Shown: piece after piece, positions 1-11,000 of the stretch
How positions within the stretch are numbered: the stretch's first letter is position 1
Layout of the letters: every line of letters starts with the position of its first letter
NCBI RefSeq assembly: GCF_004834005.1
Contig: NZ_STFF01000003.1
Coordinates: 868,001 to 932,000 of the forward strand
DNA: 64,000 nucleotides
Direction of reading: 5' to 3'
DNA from: Niastella caeni
GTDB lineage: Bacteria; Bacteroidota; Bacteroidia; Chitinophagales; Chitinophagaceae
Made by a program: the position numbers and the translations under genes
Notes under the pieces: model-generated
Databases searched by the model: none
Told to the model about the DNA's origin: nothing
Seen by the model: only the letters and a program-made list of their open reading frames with translations

Positions 1-26
1 AAGCCTGCCACCAACTGTATTTCATT

Positions 27-68
27 TTCAAATTATCAAATTATCACATTTTCAAATTACCACATTAG
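27..68. repeat. degenerate 8-bp tandem repeat at gene end
   Basis: About five units of the form TTNNCANA lie just downstream of the minus-strand rhamnosidase gene, and the last unit contains the TTA that is read as its TAA stop. A second copy of the same repeat family ends another gene in the same way at 20888-20923. Function unknown. Confidence 0.6.
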
Positions 69-2278
69 CCTTTATATTTCACCTCATACTCCTTCCCTGC
101 CTCTACCGTCATTTCATATACATTATTTCCTTTACTTACAATCACCGCTCCTTTGCACGAAGGTTTCGCCTGGCTTTTGAAGCGAAGCGTACCGGTGCCT
201 TCACTGCCTTTTATTTTTATTTTGGAAGTGCTGCAATACACATCGATATCGCCATGAGGCGTAGGCACTTTTCCTTCCATCCATTGCAATCCACCTAAAA
301 CCGGTTCCGCCACCCAGGTGGCATACCCCGGTGAAAGCGGTAGTACGCCCAGGTAATATTTTCCCAACAGGTAAATGGGACTGGCGCCCCAGGCATGACA
401 AAGGCTTTTTCCAAACGGACGGCCATACATAGCGTAATGCTCCGCGCCTTGTTTGGCAGGATTGTATTCTTCCCAGAATGAAGTAGCACCGGCCTGCAGC
501 ATCCCGCCCCAGTAGCTCTTCATTTCCGACAACACATATTTTTGCTCGCCCATAGCACACAATGCCTCCAGTTCATAAAACCGCATGTAGGGCGTAGTGA
601 TCTTTTGTATAGCATCGTTTAACAATACATGCTGTTTTACCGCTTGCTTCTGCTCATTATTAAAATAATTAAAGAAGATGGCAAACATGTTGGCGTAACG
701 GGTTACATTATCGGTTGGCTTTCCATCAACCCGGCTGTGCACGAGCGCATGTTTGGCATCGTTCCAGTAAATGGAAAATAATTTTGTTTTCAGATCTGCA
801 GCCAACCGTTTATACAGTTCTGCATTCTTTGTATCGTTCACCATATTGGCACAAAGCGCCATGGTTTCCAGGCTCCGGCAGAAAAGCAATTGCTCAAAGC
901 TCACCTCTCCTTTTTTACTTAAACCATTTGCCCAGTCAATAAAGATCCAGTCACCAGACAATCCCTGCATCAGGCCATCTTTATTGCGACGTTGCAAACA
1001 ATAATCCATCAGGCTTTGCATACGCGGGTAGGTTTGCTGAATGAAGGTTTTATCGCCCGTATACTGGTAGAAATCGTAGATCCCCAGGAACCAGTAAAAG
1101 GTATAGTCCATGATGGTATTGATGTGACTTGTCACCGGGTCTTTACCACGCAGGGCCATTAATGTACGGGAAACCGTTGGCACATCAAAGAAAAGATAAT
1201 AGTTCATCAGGTAGCTCTGATACGCATCGCCACTCCAGATCCAGCGATCACGCTTAATACCATCGATGAAAAACTCACGGGTAGCCAGTTGCATGGTATA
1301 CGCCGCCACATCCCATATTTTATTAAGGCTTGTATCTGAACAACGGAAAGAACCGCGATTGGCAACTGGCAGGTATTCGTACAACATCGAAACGGAGTCA
1401 ACAGTAACATCGCCCTCGGTTTGAATATTTACAAAACGGAAAGCTTTTGACAATACCATTACAGAATCCCTTTTTGAACCAAGGTTCACCTCTACCCGGT
1501 CGAGCGTTTCACAAGTACCAGTAGCCAATGCTTCCTCTTTTGATTCGCCATAATATAACGACAGTTTACCATTGCCCTGCAAACCATGCAGGCGGATAAA
1601 ACCAAAGGTTTCCCTGCCAAAGTCAACTAATAACGATCCGCCGTTTTTGGTGGTAGCAACAGCCGATTGTGGTTGTACTGCCAATTTAAATGCGGAAGGA
1701 CGTTGTGCAGGGTCGTTGAAATTCCAACTGCCGGCTTTTAACCAGACAGTAGCTGAAATATCTGATGTTTTACCGGTCTCGTCGATCCATTCCTTGTCTT
1801 CAAACGTTACCAGCCACGAAGAATCAGAAACAATAGTCTTACCCTTCACATAAATAGCAGGTACGTTATCGCGACTGAATACTTTTACATTAATGCGGTG
1901 CTTACCGGCAGGTATGGTAATCTGTTGCGGTGTACCTTCAAAGCCCTTTCCATCGAGTTTCAGGATGTAATTGCCTTCTACAAATACATTGATCTGCTCC
2001 GGTTCCGCCAACTCAACATCTTTATGAAAATCCATCAGCACATAATGATTATCCAGTTTCCAGAAAGGCGGAAAGAAAGATCCCCGCTCGGTGCGACGGT
2101 TCTGCATGTTGTTGGCCAGCCAGATCTCAAAATCACCGGGATACCAGATCCAGGTAGCCTGAGCAGCGGCCCCGGGCGCCGCCTCAACATGATGCGCGGG
2201 TTGCGCCTGAGTTGTGCAAGTGATCCATAACAACGAAATCCAAATTGAGTGTTGCAATATGGCATGTCTGCAATTCAT
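65..2278 (-). CDS. GH78-like alpha-L-rhamnosidase
   Basis: The 737-residue protein is predicted to be exported (signal peptide about residues 1-25, ending TQAQ) and to remove terminal alpha-L-rhamnose from pectic glycans. N-terminal beta-sandwich modules (about 40-310) precede an (alpha/alpha)6 barrel. The barrel opens with DGIKRDRWIWSGD (about 339-351), the GH78 signature carrying the acidic catalytic/sugar-binding residues, and a later GATSFWEEYNP segment fits the region of the GH78 general base. A small beta-sandwich closes the protein (VPTPHGDIDV onwards). It is the last minus-strand gene of the locus seen here, and its TAA stop lies in an 8-bp tandem repeat. Family assignment is firm. 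Linkage specificity is inferred from the pectin context only. Confidence 0.85.
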   Translation of the reverse strand: MNCRHAILQHSIWISLLWITCTTQAQPAHHVEAAPGAAAQATWIWYPGDFEIWLANNMQNRRTERGSFFPPFWKLDNHYVLMDFHKDVELAEPEQINVFVEGNYILKLDGKGFEGTPQQITIPAGKHRINVKVFSRDNVPAIYVKGKTIVSDSSWLVTFEDKEWIDETGKTSDISATVWLKAGSWNFNDPAQRPSAFKLAVQPQSAVATTKNGGSLLVDFGRETFGFIRLHGLQGNGKLSLYYGESKEEALATGTCETLDRVEVNLGSKRDSVMVLSKAFRFVNIQTEGDVTVDSVSMLYEYLPVANRGSFRCSDTSLNKIWDVAAYTMQLATREFFIDGIKRDRWIWSGDAYQSYLMNYYLFFDVPTVSRTLMALRGKDPVTSHINTIMDYTFYWFLGIYDFYQYTGDKTFIQQTYPRMQSLMDYCLQRRNKDGLMQGLSGDWIFIDWANGLSKKGEVSFEQLLFCRSLETMALCANMVNDTKNAELYKRLAADLKTKLFSIYWNDAKHALVHSRVDGKPTDNVTRYANMFAIFFNYFNNEQKQAVKQHVLLNDAIQKITTPYMRFYELEALCAMGEQKYVLSEMKSYWGGMLQAGATSFWEEYNPAKQGAEHYAMYGRPFGKSLCHAWGASPIYLLGKYYLGVLPLSPGYATWVAEPVLGGLQWMEGKVPTPHGDIDVYCSTSKIKIKGSEGTGTLRFKSQAKPSCKGAVIVSKGNNVYEMTVEAGKEYEVKYKG

Positions 2279-2410
2279 CCGGAAGGTTTTATTAAGTAGT
2301 TTATCGTTTATTGTTAATAGTTTTTGGTTCTTTTATTCGGGAATTCCTGATTTCTTTTGTATTCACTTCCACATTTAATATTCAATATTCCCTTTTACAT
2401 TCCTTATTTT

Positions 2411-4294
2411 TTATTTCTCATTCTTAATTTCCCTGTACGCTTCCTCCAGACCAGCCCTGTTCTTAATACTGTCCGCTACCATCGGCCCGTTGTTCTCCCA
2501 GGTATTACCGGGGCCATTGGAATTCTTCATGAACTTTTCCACTTCACAATAATTATCTTTCAGGGTGATGTATGCAGAACCTTCATCGAGGTACATATAA
2601 AAGAAATGGTTGGGATCATGCGCATAAGGCGCTTTCCCGATCGTGTGCACATAATTCTCACTGATCACCGAACCGGGCTGTGCAGACAAAGTATATAAGC
2701 CAGCTACATCATACAGATGCTTTGCATAATGATGCACCAGGTTGGCATGAACGCGGTTGTTACGCATGGCATTGATGGTTTTCGTCCAACCCCACCCTAC
2801 GCAAATACCGCTATAAGCGACATCGCTCACTTCGTTGTGCTCAATATTAATATCACGCACATAACCGGCGCTGATGCCCACACAGCCCCAGTCTTCATTG
2901 GCGCAATTGGTAATAAAACTATTGCTGATGGTGAGTTTGCGGCATAATTCCCTTTCATCAGCCGGGTTATAAGGCAGATGGGTCTCAAAGCCGGGATCGG
3001 AAAAAATACCGGCTTGTACAGCCGTACCGGCAATATCGCGGAAGGTGCAACCAATGATGGTATCATAGTTGGTGCCTTTTATATAATCGAGCGCCGTAGC
3101 GGCCATGTGTGAAAAATTGCAGCGCTCAAAACCGGTATTGTTTACAAATTGCAACTCAACACCAGCCGGTTGGCGGCCGATCCAGGCCTGGTTCTCCAAT
3201 CCTTTTTTATCGCGCGTACCGGGTATTTTTAATTTGTAAGCATCCAGCAAATACATACCCGCTTGTAACGGAACATGTCCTGCCTGTGAAGGACGCAACC
3301 AGGTGGTATGACTAAAATTGATCCCTTTGAAATATACATGCGAAACCGGGTTATCAATGGTTCCTGCTACCCGGGCAATGTTTTGCAAATAAGGGGCAAC
3401 CACCTTCGCCGTGCGCAGATCTTCCCCATTGCGTGGCCAATAAACGATACGTTGTTGCTGTACATCCAGCAACCATTCACCGGGTTCATCGAGGAACTGA
3501 ATGGCGTTGGTTAAGAAGAAAGCAGAGTTGCCGGTCTTTTGTGAGATCCAGGGCGCTGGCCAGGGATGTTCAGATTGAATGCGGCTTTCCGGCTGATGAA
3601 AGCTCAACAACGCACTATCACCCTTTATAGTAACCGATTTTATTCTTAAAACAGCAATCGCCCACCACTGGTGAATAACCATTTCCAGTCCGGCCATTTT
3701 ATCCCAGCCCGTGGTTGTTGGTTTGGGGATCCAACATTGCTCCGTTTGGTGATCCCAGGAAAGAATGCGGTTCATACTGTCTGCATTCCTGTCGCGGGCG
3801 CGAACGGCTTTTTGATCGTTTACCCACAGTTGGCGGAAATCGAGCAAGCGGCCTGCTTCTACAGGTGCATCAGCTATCCAGACTTTCCCCTGTGCAGCGG
3901 CTGGTAAACCCGGAATTTTTTCAGTTGCTTTTCGCCAACCCTTCACTGGTATTCCACCACTTAATACGGGCTTAGCGCCTGGTGCTGCTTCTATAATAGT
4001 CGGACTACCCGGCGTACCGGAATCCTCAGGCCGTATAAACAAAGGTTCACTCAATGCATATACGCCGTTCTCTACAATAATGTGAATGCCATTCGCAATA
4101 GCAGGATCATTTAACCGGCGCATTTCCCTTGCCTTTCGCAACGCCATGGCTACTGTAGCCATTGGCTTTTCTTTTGTACCCGGATTGGCATCTGACCCAC
4201 CCGGGGCCACCCAGATATCTGCCGCCTGCACCGACAAACTCATACTGCAAGCCAATACTAAAGAAGCAATCGCGCAATTAAACAGTTTTTTCAT
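2411..4294 (-). CDS. right-handed beta-helix glycosidase, GH141-like
   Basis: The 627-residue protein has a Sec signal peptide (about 1-24, ending VQA). It then begins ADIWVAPGGSDANPGT followed by EKPMATVAMALRKAR, the usual opening of secreted right-handed beta-helix carbohydrate enzymes. Asn-rich helix rungs run from about 330 to 600. The overall pattern (PEDSGTPGSPTIIEAAPG, SGGIPVKGW) resembles GH141, whose characterised Bacteroides member is an alpha-L-fucosidase acting on RG-II. It could instead be a pectate lyase-like or uncharacterised beta-helix enzyme. It sits between a GH78 enzyme and an esterase on the same strand, 132 bp and 119 bp away. Fold confident, exact family moderate. Confidence 0.7.
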   Translation of the reverse strand: MKKLFNCAIASLVLACSMSLSVQAADIWVAPGGSDANPGTKEKPMATVAMALRKAREMRRLNDPAIANGIHIIVENGVYALSEPLFIRPEDSGTPGSPTIIEAAPGAKPVLSGGIPVKGWRKATEKIPGLPAAAQGKVWIADAPVEAGRLLDFRQLWVNDQKAVRARDRNADSMNRILSWDHQTEQCWIPKPTTTGWDKMAGLEMVIHQWWAIAVLRIKSVTIKGDSALLSFHQPESRIQSEHPWPAPWISQKTGNSAFFLTNAIQFLDEPGEWLLDVQQQRIVYWPRNGEDLRTAKVVAPYLQNIARVAGTIDNPVSHVYFKGINFSHTTWLRPSQAGHVPLQAGMYLLDAYKLKIPGTRDKKGLENQAWIGRQPAGVELQFVNNTGFERCNFSHMAATALDYIKGTNYDTIIGCTFRDIAGTAVQAGIFSDPGFETHLPYNPADERELCRKLTISNSFITNCANEDWGCVGISAGYVRDINIEHNEVSDVAYSGICVGWGWTKTINAMRNNRVHANLVHHYAKHLYDVAGLYTLSAQPGSVISENYVHTIGKAPYAHDPNHFFYMYLDEGSAYITLKDNYCEVEKFMKNSNGPGNTWENNGPMVADSIKNRAGLEEAYREIKNEK

Positions 4295-4351
4295 GTTGAT
4301 CTGAAAGCTAAGCCCGTTATTATATTCGTTCTATTAATGACGCGTTTCGGC

Positions 4352-4410
4352 CCTTCGACTGCGCTCAGGACGCTCAACGCGTTGACCAGACCCTTCGACT
4401 TCGCTCAGGG
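4352..4410. repeat. palindromic CCCTTCGACTTCGCTCAGGG repeats
   Basis: Two related imperfect palindromes (CCCTTCGACTGCGCTCAGGA and CCCTTCGACTTCGCTCAGGG) flank a short spacer containing CGCGTT. The ends CCCT/AGGG can pair. The same element recurs at 37964-38000 and, in expanded form, at 46614-46770, always between genes of this locus. Possible hairpin terminator or REP-like element. Confidence 0.6.
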
Positions 4411-4413
4411 TCT

Positions 4414-6609
4414 TTATTGAAATATCGACTTCAGGTACGCGGTATTCGCGCTGAAATTCTTTTTTACATTACGAGGATCGGTAGCATCGCGTGACCGCTC
4501 GATCACCAGCCAGCCGGTCCAACCCATTTTCTCCAGTGTCAGTTTTACCCGGTTCATATTGATCTGCGGGTCATTCTGCAACCACACACTGTCCTTATTG
4601 GTACAATGAATTTGACAGATGCGATCCTTACCCAGTATAGCCAGCTCTTTATACAAGTCTCTGCCGGCCTGCAATGGATTGGAAAAATTGAAATAGATCT
4701 GGATGGCAGGTGAACCAATATCTTTTAACAGCTTAACTTCTTCCGTAGCGCTCAATGCCGTTTCAATGCCAATGACCACGCCTGCTGCTTCAGCCATCTT
4801 TCCCACTTCTTTTAACCGCTCTATTACGGCAGGCCGCAATTCAGGATATTTAACCAGGTCGCCCCTGATGCCCAATGGCAGAAAAGCCACTTTTACATTC
4901 ATCTGCTTCATGGTATTGATACAATCCTGCACCGCTTTCACCGCAGTTGGCCTTTCTGGAAACGATTGCGCATAAAAGCCTGTCATGGCCAGCGAGGTTA
5001 TCTCCAGGTTCAACTCTTTTGCTTTATTTAAAAATTGTTCCCGCACCGAATCGATCGCCAGTTTATTATCGAAAGTTTCGCGTTGACCGAGACCACCCAT
5101 ATCCACCTCTACGCCATCGGCGCCGATCTCTTTGGTTAATTGAAATGCGCCCAGCTTTTGCCGCTTTAAGATCATCAGATCTACAACCGCAATTTTATAT
5201 TGCTTGTTCTCGTTCTTAGATTGCGTTCCAGCGGTCTCAAATAATTTTTTCAGCTCCTCATAGCTATGAATAGCATTAGCAGGTAATTTCTCCCCATGCT
5301 CACCGAATACTTTCAGCGCCGCTTCAGGCTCTATCGTTACTTTGCTTTCATCGATCTTACCGGTTGCATCTTTCACTGTCTTCATATCTAAACGAAAATG
5401 TTTGCCGATAAATTCATACAAAGCAATGCGTTTATTAATGCCATAATCATGTCCTTCTTCGGGCAGGTGCACATTTTCAACGATGTCGGGCTTACCATAA
5501 TACCCGTACATTTTTTTCAGGTATGGAAACTCCGTTTCAGGAACATGGGCCGTCCAGTCCTTACCATCTGAGATAACCAGTTGTGGACGAGGCGCCGCCA
5601 TTGCCGCTATTTCCGGGTTATTAGTGCCGCCACCACATAAATGCACCGGCATACCGCTTTCGCAGGGGCAGCCGCCACTATGATACGATGACAACATAAC
5701 TACCGGCACGCTTAATTTAATGCGATCATCCAGTGCCGTTACCAGCATGGTATGGCTTCCCCCACCCGAACCGCCACTAATGGCAACGCGACTGGTATCC
5801 GCTTCTTTTAATGCCAGCAGATAATCCAGGATGCGAAAAGCGCCCAATGCCTGTACCGTCATGGCCAGGCTACGCCGATGATCTTCAGATTTGAATTGCA
5901 ACAGCGATTCACCCCAGGCAAAGATGTCGTAGCTGATGGCCATACAACCCATACGGGCCAGCGTGGCACAGCGATACTGGCAATCGGCACGGTAACGGTG
6001 TTTGTCCCAATGACCGTCCGGGCATAACACGACGGGGATCTTTCCTTTAACTTTTGCCGGGCGATACAATGACGCGCTGGTATACACTCCGGGCAATATT
6101 TCAAAGGCAATATTTTCTACCGTATAGCCATCCATCTTCCGCACCGGCGTAATGACAGGTTTTGATGCCGGCGCCGCAGGCATGGGCGACAATTGCAAAG
6201 CGGAATACATGCAGGCGCGTAATTCGCTTTTGCGTTTCTCCCAACTGGCCACATCATTATATAAAGATGACAGGTATTCCAATTGCGCTTTGCCTTCTTC
6301 CACCGTTTTCAAATGATATTGAAACGCACTGATCTTATAACTTTTATCGCCGGTCTTGCTGAAGGAAAGGTCCTGGGATGCCAATACGTTTGCCAGCGTC
6401 TTCTCCACATCGGGCCGAAAGCGCCAGCGGGCATAGGTTACCCAACGATCGCTCACCATAGCGTCGCTGAACCTGATCCTGATGCCATATTGCTGCTCGA
6501 TCTCCTTCAACACCTGTTTCAACGGCTCCCGGTAGGCATCGTCGGATGTCTGGCTTAGGCAATCGATTGAAACCAGCATCCAGATGCAAAAAATAAATTT
6601 TCGTATCAT
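4414..6609 (-). CDS. STN domain + alpha/beta-hydrolase esterase + sugar isomerase-like fusion
   Basis: This 731-residue exported protein has three parts. A signal peptide (1-19) leads into an STN-like segment (about 25-95), a short domain normally found at the N-terminus of TonB receptors and anti-sigma partners. The middle (about 150-410) is an alpha/beta-hydrolase with nucleophile elbow GGSGGGS (Ser about 281), an acidic ISDGKD segment near 350 and catalytic-type His in EEGHDYG (about 387). It resembles acetyl-esterase-type enzymes that deacylate plant glycans. The C-terminal part (about 470-731) is a xylose isomerase-like TIM barrel of the sugar phosphate isomerase/endonuclease IV type, with GADGVEVDMGG, GIETALS and QIHCTNKD segments. 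The three-part fusion is unusual, and substrates of either catalytic domain are unknown. It lies in the pectin locus between the GH141-like enzyme and the Fe-alcohol dehydrogenase. Confidence 0.75.
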   Translation of the reverse strand: MIRKFIFCIWMLVSIDCLSQTSDDAYREPLKQVLKEIEQQYGIRIRFSDAMVSDRWVTYARWRFRPDVEKTLANVLASQDLSFSKTGDKSYKISAFQYHLKTVEEGKAQLEYLSSLYNDVASWEKRKSELRACMYSALQLSPMPAAPASKPVITPVRKMDGYTVENIAFEILPGVYTSASLYRPAKVKGKIPVVLCPDGHWDKHRYRADCQYRCATLARMGCMAISYDIFAWGESLLQFKSEDHRRSLAMTVQALGAFRILDYLLALKEADTSRVAISGGSGGGSHTMLVTALDDRIKLSVPVVMLSSYHSGGCPCESGMPVHLCGGGTNNPEIAAMAAPRPQLVISDGKDWTAHVPETEFPYLKKMYGYYGKPDIVENVHLPEEGHDYGINKRIALYEFIGKHFRLDMKTVKDATGKIDESKVTIEPEAALKVFGEHGEKLPANAIHSYEELKKLFETAGTQSKNENKQYKIAVVDLMILKRQKLGAFQLTKEIGADGVEVDMGGLGQRETFDNKLAIDSVREQFLNKAKELNLEITSLAMTGFYAQSFPERPTAVKAVQDCINTMKQMNVKVAFLPLGIRGDLVKYPELRPAVIERLKEVGKMAEAAGVVIGIETALSATEEVKLLKDIGSPAIQIYFNFSNPLQAGRDLYKELAILGKDRICQIHCTNKDSVWLQNDPQINMNRVKLTLEKMGWTGWLVIERSRDATDPRNVKKNFSANTAYLKSIFQ

Positions 6610-6623
6610 AATAATTTTGTTAG

Positions 6624-6700
6624 AAAAGCTGTAAGCTATAAGCCAATACAGTTCCCGTTTTTCGTTTCCTACCAGCTACTCACTACTCGCCACTCGCTTT
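6624..6700. repeat. two degenerate 7-bp tandem repeats
   Basis: Within the 151-bp gap between the dehydrogenase and the esterase fusion there are AAGCTGT AAGCTAT AAGCC units followed by CTACTCA CTACTCG CCACTCG units. Both words recur elsewhere in the locus (11901, 14714, 19324 and 18388). Confidence 0.55.
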
Positions 6701-6760
6701 CTCATACTGCTCTCAAAGTAATCCCCGTCGCTTTCCGTTCCGGGTGCGGTGTTGCATTGT

Positions 6761-7909
6761 TTAATAAGCTGCATTATAAATTTCAATGGCATCCGCTTCG
6801 GTGATCGGCCGCGGATTGTTCTTTAATAACCGGGTGATCTTCATGGCATCCACCGCCATTTGCGATATGGCTTCTTTGGGAATGCCTACATCCCGTAACC
6901 GCGCCGGGATACCGCAATCGCTGATCAGGGAACGGATCTTTTCAATACCCTTCAAAGCTGTTTTTATATCATCTGCCTGGCGATCGCAACCCAGAGCTAT
7001 TGCTACATCTGCATAGCGTTTGGGCGCTGCCACATAATTAAACTCCATTACATAGGGTAACAACAAAGCATTCGATAAACCATGGGTAAGATGGAAAGTA
7101 CTTCCCAGGGGATACGACAGGGCATGCACGCCGGCTGTATTAACCGGACCTAAACAAAATCCCCCCAGCAAACTACCCATCGCTAACTGGGTACGCGCGG
7201 CTGAATCCTTTCCATTTTGCACTGCCTGCACGATGTGCGCTGCGATCAATCGCATGCCTTCAAAAGCGTACACATCGATCAATGGATGCGCAAACAAATT
7301 GGTATATGCTTCCAGGCAATGCGTTAATGCATCGATACCAGTTACAGCCGTAATAGAAGGCGGCACGCTCATCGTTAATAGCGGATCTATATACACTATA
7401 TCTGGCACCAGGAAAGGACTAATAATGCCTTTCTTCTGATTATCTGCTTCATCAACCAGGATAGAATTGGGCGACACCTCGCTGCCTGTACCGGATGTAG
7501 CCGGTATACAGATCAGTTTTTTGGAACGCTTTTTCAGTAGCCCGATACCGGTTATTTCTTTCAGGCCCTGTTCATTGTCCAATAATGCGGCAATCAGTTT
7601 AGCCACATCCAGTACACTGCCGCCACCTATGCCTGCCACTACATCGGGATTGAACCCGCTTACTTCCTGCATCATCTGCTGCACTTCTGCAAAAGTAGGT
7701 TCGCGCATAATGCTCATGTTCACAAATACTTTTACGCCCCTTGCTTCCAGTATAGCGATCAATGTATTCAACTGGGTAAGCAACGGCGAAATGGTCACAA
7801 TTAATAGCCGGTTACAGGATAAGGCAGTAATTTCATCGGGTAATTGCTCCAATGTTCCTTTACCAAATACGAGTTTACCAGGAAAATTTATTTTCAATAG
7901 ATCTTGCAT
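6761..7909 (-). CDS. iron-containing alcohol dehydrogenase (lactaldehyde reductase-like)
   Basis: The 382-residue protein has no signal peptide, so it is cytoplasmic. It carries the family III Fe-ADH signatures: the NAD-binding GIGGGSVLDVAK (about 93-104), PATSGTGSEVSP, and metal ligands in GIDALTHCLEA, GVHALSYPLG and FHLTHGLSNA. Members reduce short aldehydes such as lactaldehyde, the product of L-rhamnose and L-fucose breakdown. That suits a locus whose enzymes release rhamnose and probably fucose, but the physiological substrate is inference. It is the only clearly intracellular enzyme in the locus. Length is normal for the family. Confidence 0.88.
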   Translation of the reverse strand: MQDLLKINFPGKLVFGKGTLEQLPDEITALSCNRLLIVTISPLLTQLNTLIAILEARGVKVFVNMSIMREPTFAEVQQMMQEVSGFNPDVVAGIGGGSVLDVAKLIAALLDNEQGLKEITGIGLLKKRSKKLICIPATSGTGSEVSPNSILVDEADNQKKGIISPFLVPDIVYIDPLLTMSVPPSITAVTGIDALTHCLEAYTNLFAHPLIDVYAFEGMRLIAAHIVQAVQNGKDSAARTQLAMGSLLGGFCLGPVNTAGVHALSYPLGSTFHLTHGLSNALLLPYVMEFNYVAAPKRYADVAIALGCDRQADDIKTALKGIEKIRSLISDCGIPARLRDVGIPKEAISQMAVDAMKITRLLKNNPRPITEADAIEIYNAAY

Positions 7910-7943
7910 ATGAATTACAATGTTTCATTTCGAACATATTTAT

Positions 7944-8057
7944 CAGTTTATGGTTTGTGGTTTGTAGTTTATGGTTCTTTTATTCGGAATGAACGATTGT
8001 ATTCAGCTATTCCGATTATTCAGCAACAATAAACCATAAACTATAAACAATAAACTG
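7944..8057. repeat. inverted pair of 7-bp tandem repeats
   Basis: Near 7944 the words GTTTATG GTTTGTG GTTTGTA GTTTATG run forward. Near 8025-8057 the complementary series AATAAACCATAAACTATAAA runs back. The two arms could pair across about 45 bases and fill the gap between the dehydrogenase start and the stop of the next gene. The piece GGTTCTTTTATTCGG beside it also occurs at 2327-2341. Confidence 0.55.
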
Positions 8058-8059
8058 TC

Positions 8060-11000
8060 TCACAATTCACTATCTCCCATCTGATCACCCGATTTAAAAC
8101 TTTCAATCGGCGCCAACTGCAACTTCGACGGATCTACTTTCACATATTTAACACGCTGGCGGCGCCAGGTATATACAATGTGCACCATGCCATCGGCAGA
8201 CTGAATCACTGACGGATATGAATACTGGCTCACCGGTGAATCTTCCAGTACCAGGGCAGCACTCCATTTTTTTCCATCCTGTGACACTGCCACATTCAAT
8301 GGCGTACGTGCCCCCTTGGGCGCTCCTTTGGGCGTTCTCACATGATTGTATACGATCAACTGACGGCCATCCTGTAAGGTCACGGCATCTGTACCCGAGT
8401 TATTGTTCGGCAATTCGGTTTCAGCTAATGGCGACCAGGTCTTACCGTTATCGGTTGACCATGATTCCACCACCGCAGCGCTTTTGCTTCTACATAATAT
8501 TTGCAGCCTGCCATCTTTATGGACCAACACACTCGGCTGAATAGCGTTTATCTTTTTATCCGGGTTGATGGGACCCACCATTTTCCAGGTTTTGCCCATA
8601 TCGGACGATACTTCAAAATGTACCGTCCAGCCATTCACTTCTTTACTCGATGGACTAATTAAATCGCCATTGCTTAACAGCACCGGTTTGTTTTTAACCG
8701 GACCTAAAAAGCCTTCAGGCATGGCTTGCGGTTTACTCCAGGTAACGCCATGATCGGCTGAACGGATCATAAAGGCTTTCCAGCCACCTACATTGGGTCC
8801 TACTTTATAGAACAAGATCAAATCTCCATTGGGAACCTGATACAACACAGGATTCCAGCAGGCATAGCGCAAGGTATCGTTCACAATGCCATTGGCCACA
8901 GCTACCGGTTCCGTCCACTGGTTGTTTACCCGGCGGCTTACCCAGATCATCACATCCGGGTTTCTTTCTTTGGTGCCACCAAACCAGGCAGTCACCAGTC
9001 CTTTCGGCGTTTCCGCTATAGTAGCGCCATGGCTTTCAGGGAAAGACGTTTTATTGAATATGAACTCATCTGCTACAATACCGCTTTTCAATTTATACAG
9101 GGAAACAAAAGCATATTCGCCCGAGCCCACTTCCAGCACTGCCTTCTTCCCTTCCATGCGTACGAAGCGAATGCCTTCGGCATCTGTTACCGGTTTGTTG
9201 TTCTCCATAATATGCTGCACATCATCAGCCGGAACATACAGCAGCGCGGTTGTATTGGCCGGGATGGTAACATGCCATTCAAAGCGGTCAATCTCTTTTT
9301 TCCAGGCGCTTTTTATGGCACCATGCATCGATTCATACGAAGCGTTTACAAAATGCAATCCATCTAACGGCGTGGGTTGCATGATGATCTTTTTGAAACC
9401 GGTCTCTTTACTATCGGATTTAATACCCGCTGCATTCTCGTACATCCACACGAGCAGGTCGCCTAGCAGCATCACATGGTTTTGCGAGTTCATACTGGGG
9501 TTAGCCGTGTTGCCATTCCATAATTCCCAAATGGTAGTTGCGCCATGCTTTACCATATACCCCCAGGAGGGATACGTAGTATCAGCAATCAGGGTGTACG
9601 CCATATCGGGCAACTTGTAGTCGCTTAAACAACGCATCAGCCATTGCACCCCGATAACACCGGTACTGATGTGGCCATGGTTTTCAGTCCATATTTTATG
9701 AGAGATATTATTAAACACCCCTTCTTTCAAACTATCGGGCGTAATATTAAAATACAACGGCAACAGGTTAGCCGTAACGGTGTTATTGCTGTACCACTTC
9801 TTTTGTTTATTGTAAAAGTTTTTGTTGAATGCCTGCTGTATGTTGTTACCCAGCGCAGCAAATGTGTTGGCATCTTCCGGCTTGTTCAATAAGCCGGCAA
9901 AGCGTTGCATATACCACAGCATGCGATAATAATACGCGGTAGCAATGAGCGTACCATCTGTTTTACGGGCGCTGTCTTTCGAATGGATCAATTCCGGGGA
10001 TTCGGGCGGCACACACCAGTCGCCATATTTATCTTTGGTAACAATAAAATCCTTCATGTATTTACGCTGCATGTATGCCAACCATTTTTTCATAGAGGCA
10101 TAATGCTTTTCAATCACCCGCTTATCGCCGTACTGGTTATACAGCATGTCGGCAATAGTTACATAAGTGCCGGGCCAGGTCATATTATCACTGTAATAAT
10201 TCCAATAAGCCGGGGCAACATCGGGAATAGAGCCTTCTGCGGTTTGTGCTTCTTCAATGTCCTGCAGCCATTTCGCGTACAGATTCCCATTACCAAACAG
10301 AAAACTTTCGCCTAATGAACCAACAGCATGATCAGCGAGCCAGGGCATGCGTTCATTGCGTTGCGGACAATCCAGCGGCATTCCTTTGTAATTACCGCTT
10401 ATGCCCCACCAGGCGTTTTTATGAATACGGTTGACTATTTCATTGGAAGTTTCAAACGTTCCGGTTGTTGCAATGGCATCATAAATTACCTTTCCTTCGA
10501 AGTCGTTGATAGTGGGCGTACCGGGATAACCCGTGATCTCAACATACCGGAATCCATGATACACAAAAGTGGGTTGCCAGGTTTCTGTACCACTTCCTTT
10601 GGCAGTGTATTTATCGGTTACTTTGGCGTCGCGCAGATTGGCTACGTACAATTCGCCGTTTGGCTGCAGGCTTTCTGCAAAACGCAATTGCACCTGCTGG
10701 CCTTTGCTTGCTTTTACCCGCATCTCCAACCGGCCTACCATATTTTGTCCCATGTCCAAAATGAATACACCCGGTTTTGGCTGTGCTATATTCACCGGCC
10801 TGATGGTTTGCATTACTTTAATGGGTTCATTCATTTGAGCGATCAAACGGCCACCCGGCGCCTGCACCACTTGCGGTTGTTGCCAACTGTTATCATTAAA
10901 ACCGGTATTGTTCCAGCCGGTCAATTCTTTGGTAGCATCATACTCTTCGCCATCGTATTCGTTATTGGTACGAATAGGACCGTCGGCAGTCATTTTCCAG

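Noticed and set aside
201..2265. Several open frames of 60-120 codons overlapping the rhamnosidase gene on both strands
   Set aside because: They lie inside a well-supported gene, have no family-like motifs and show the composition of antisense or out-of-frame reading.
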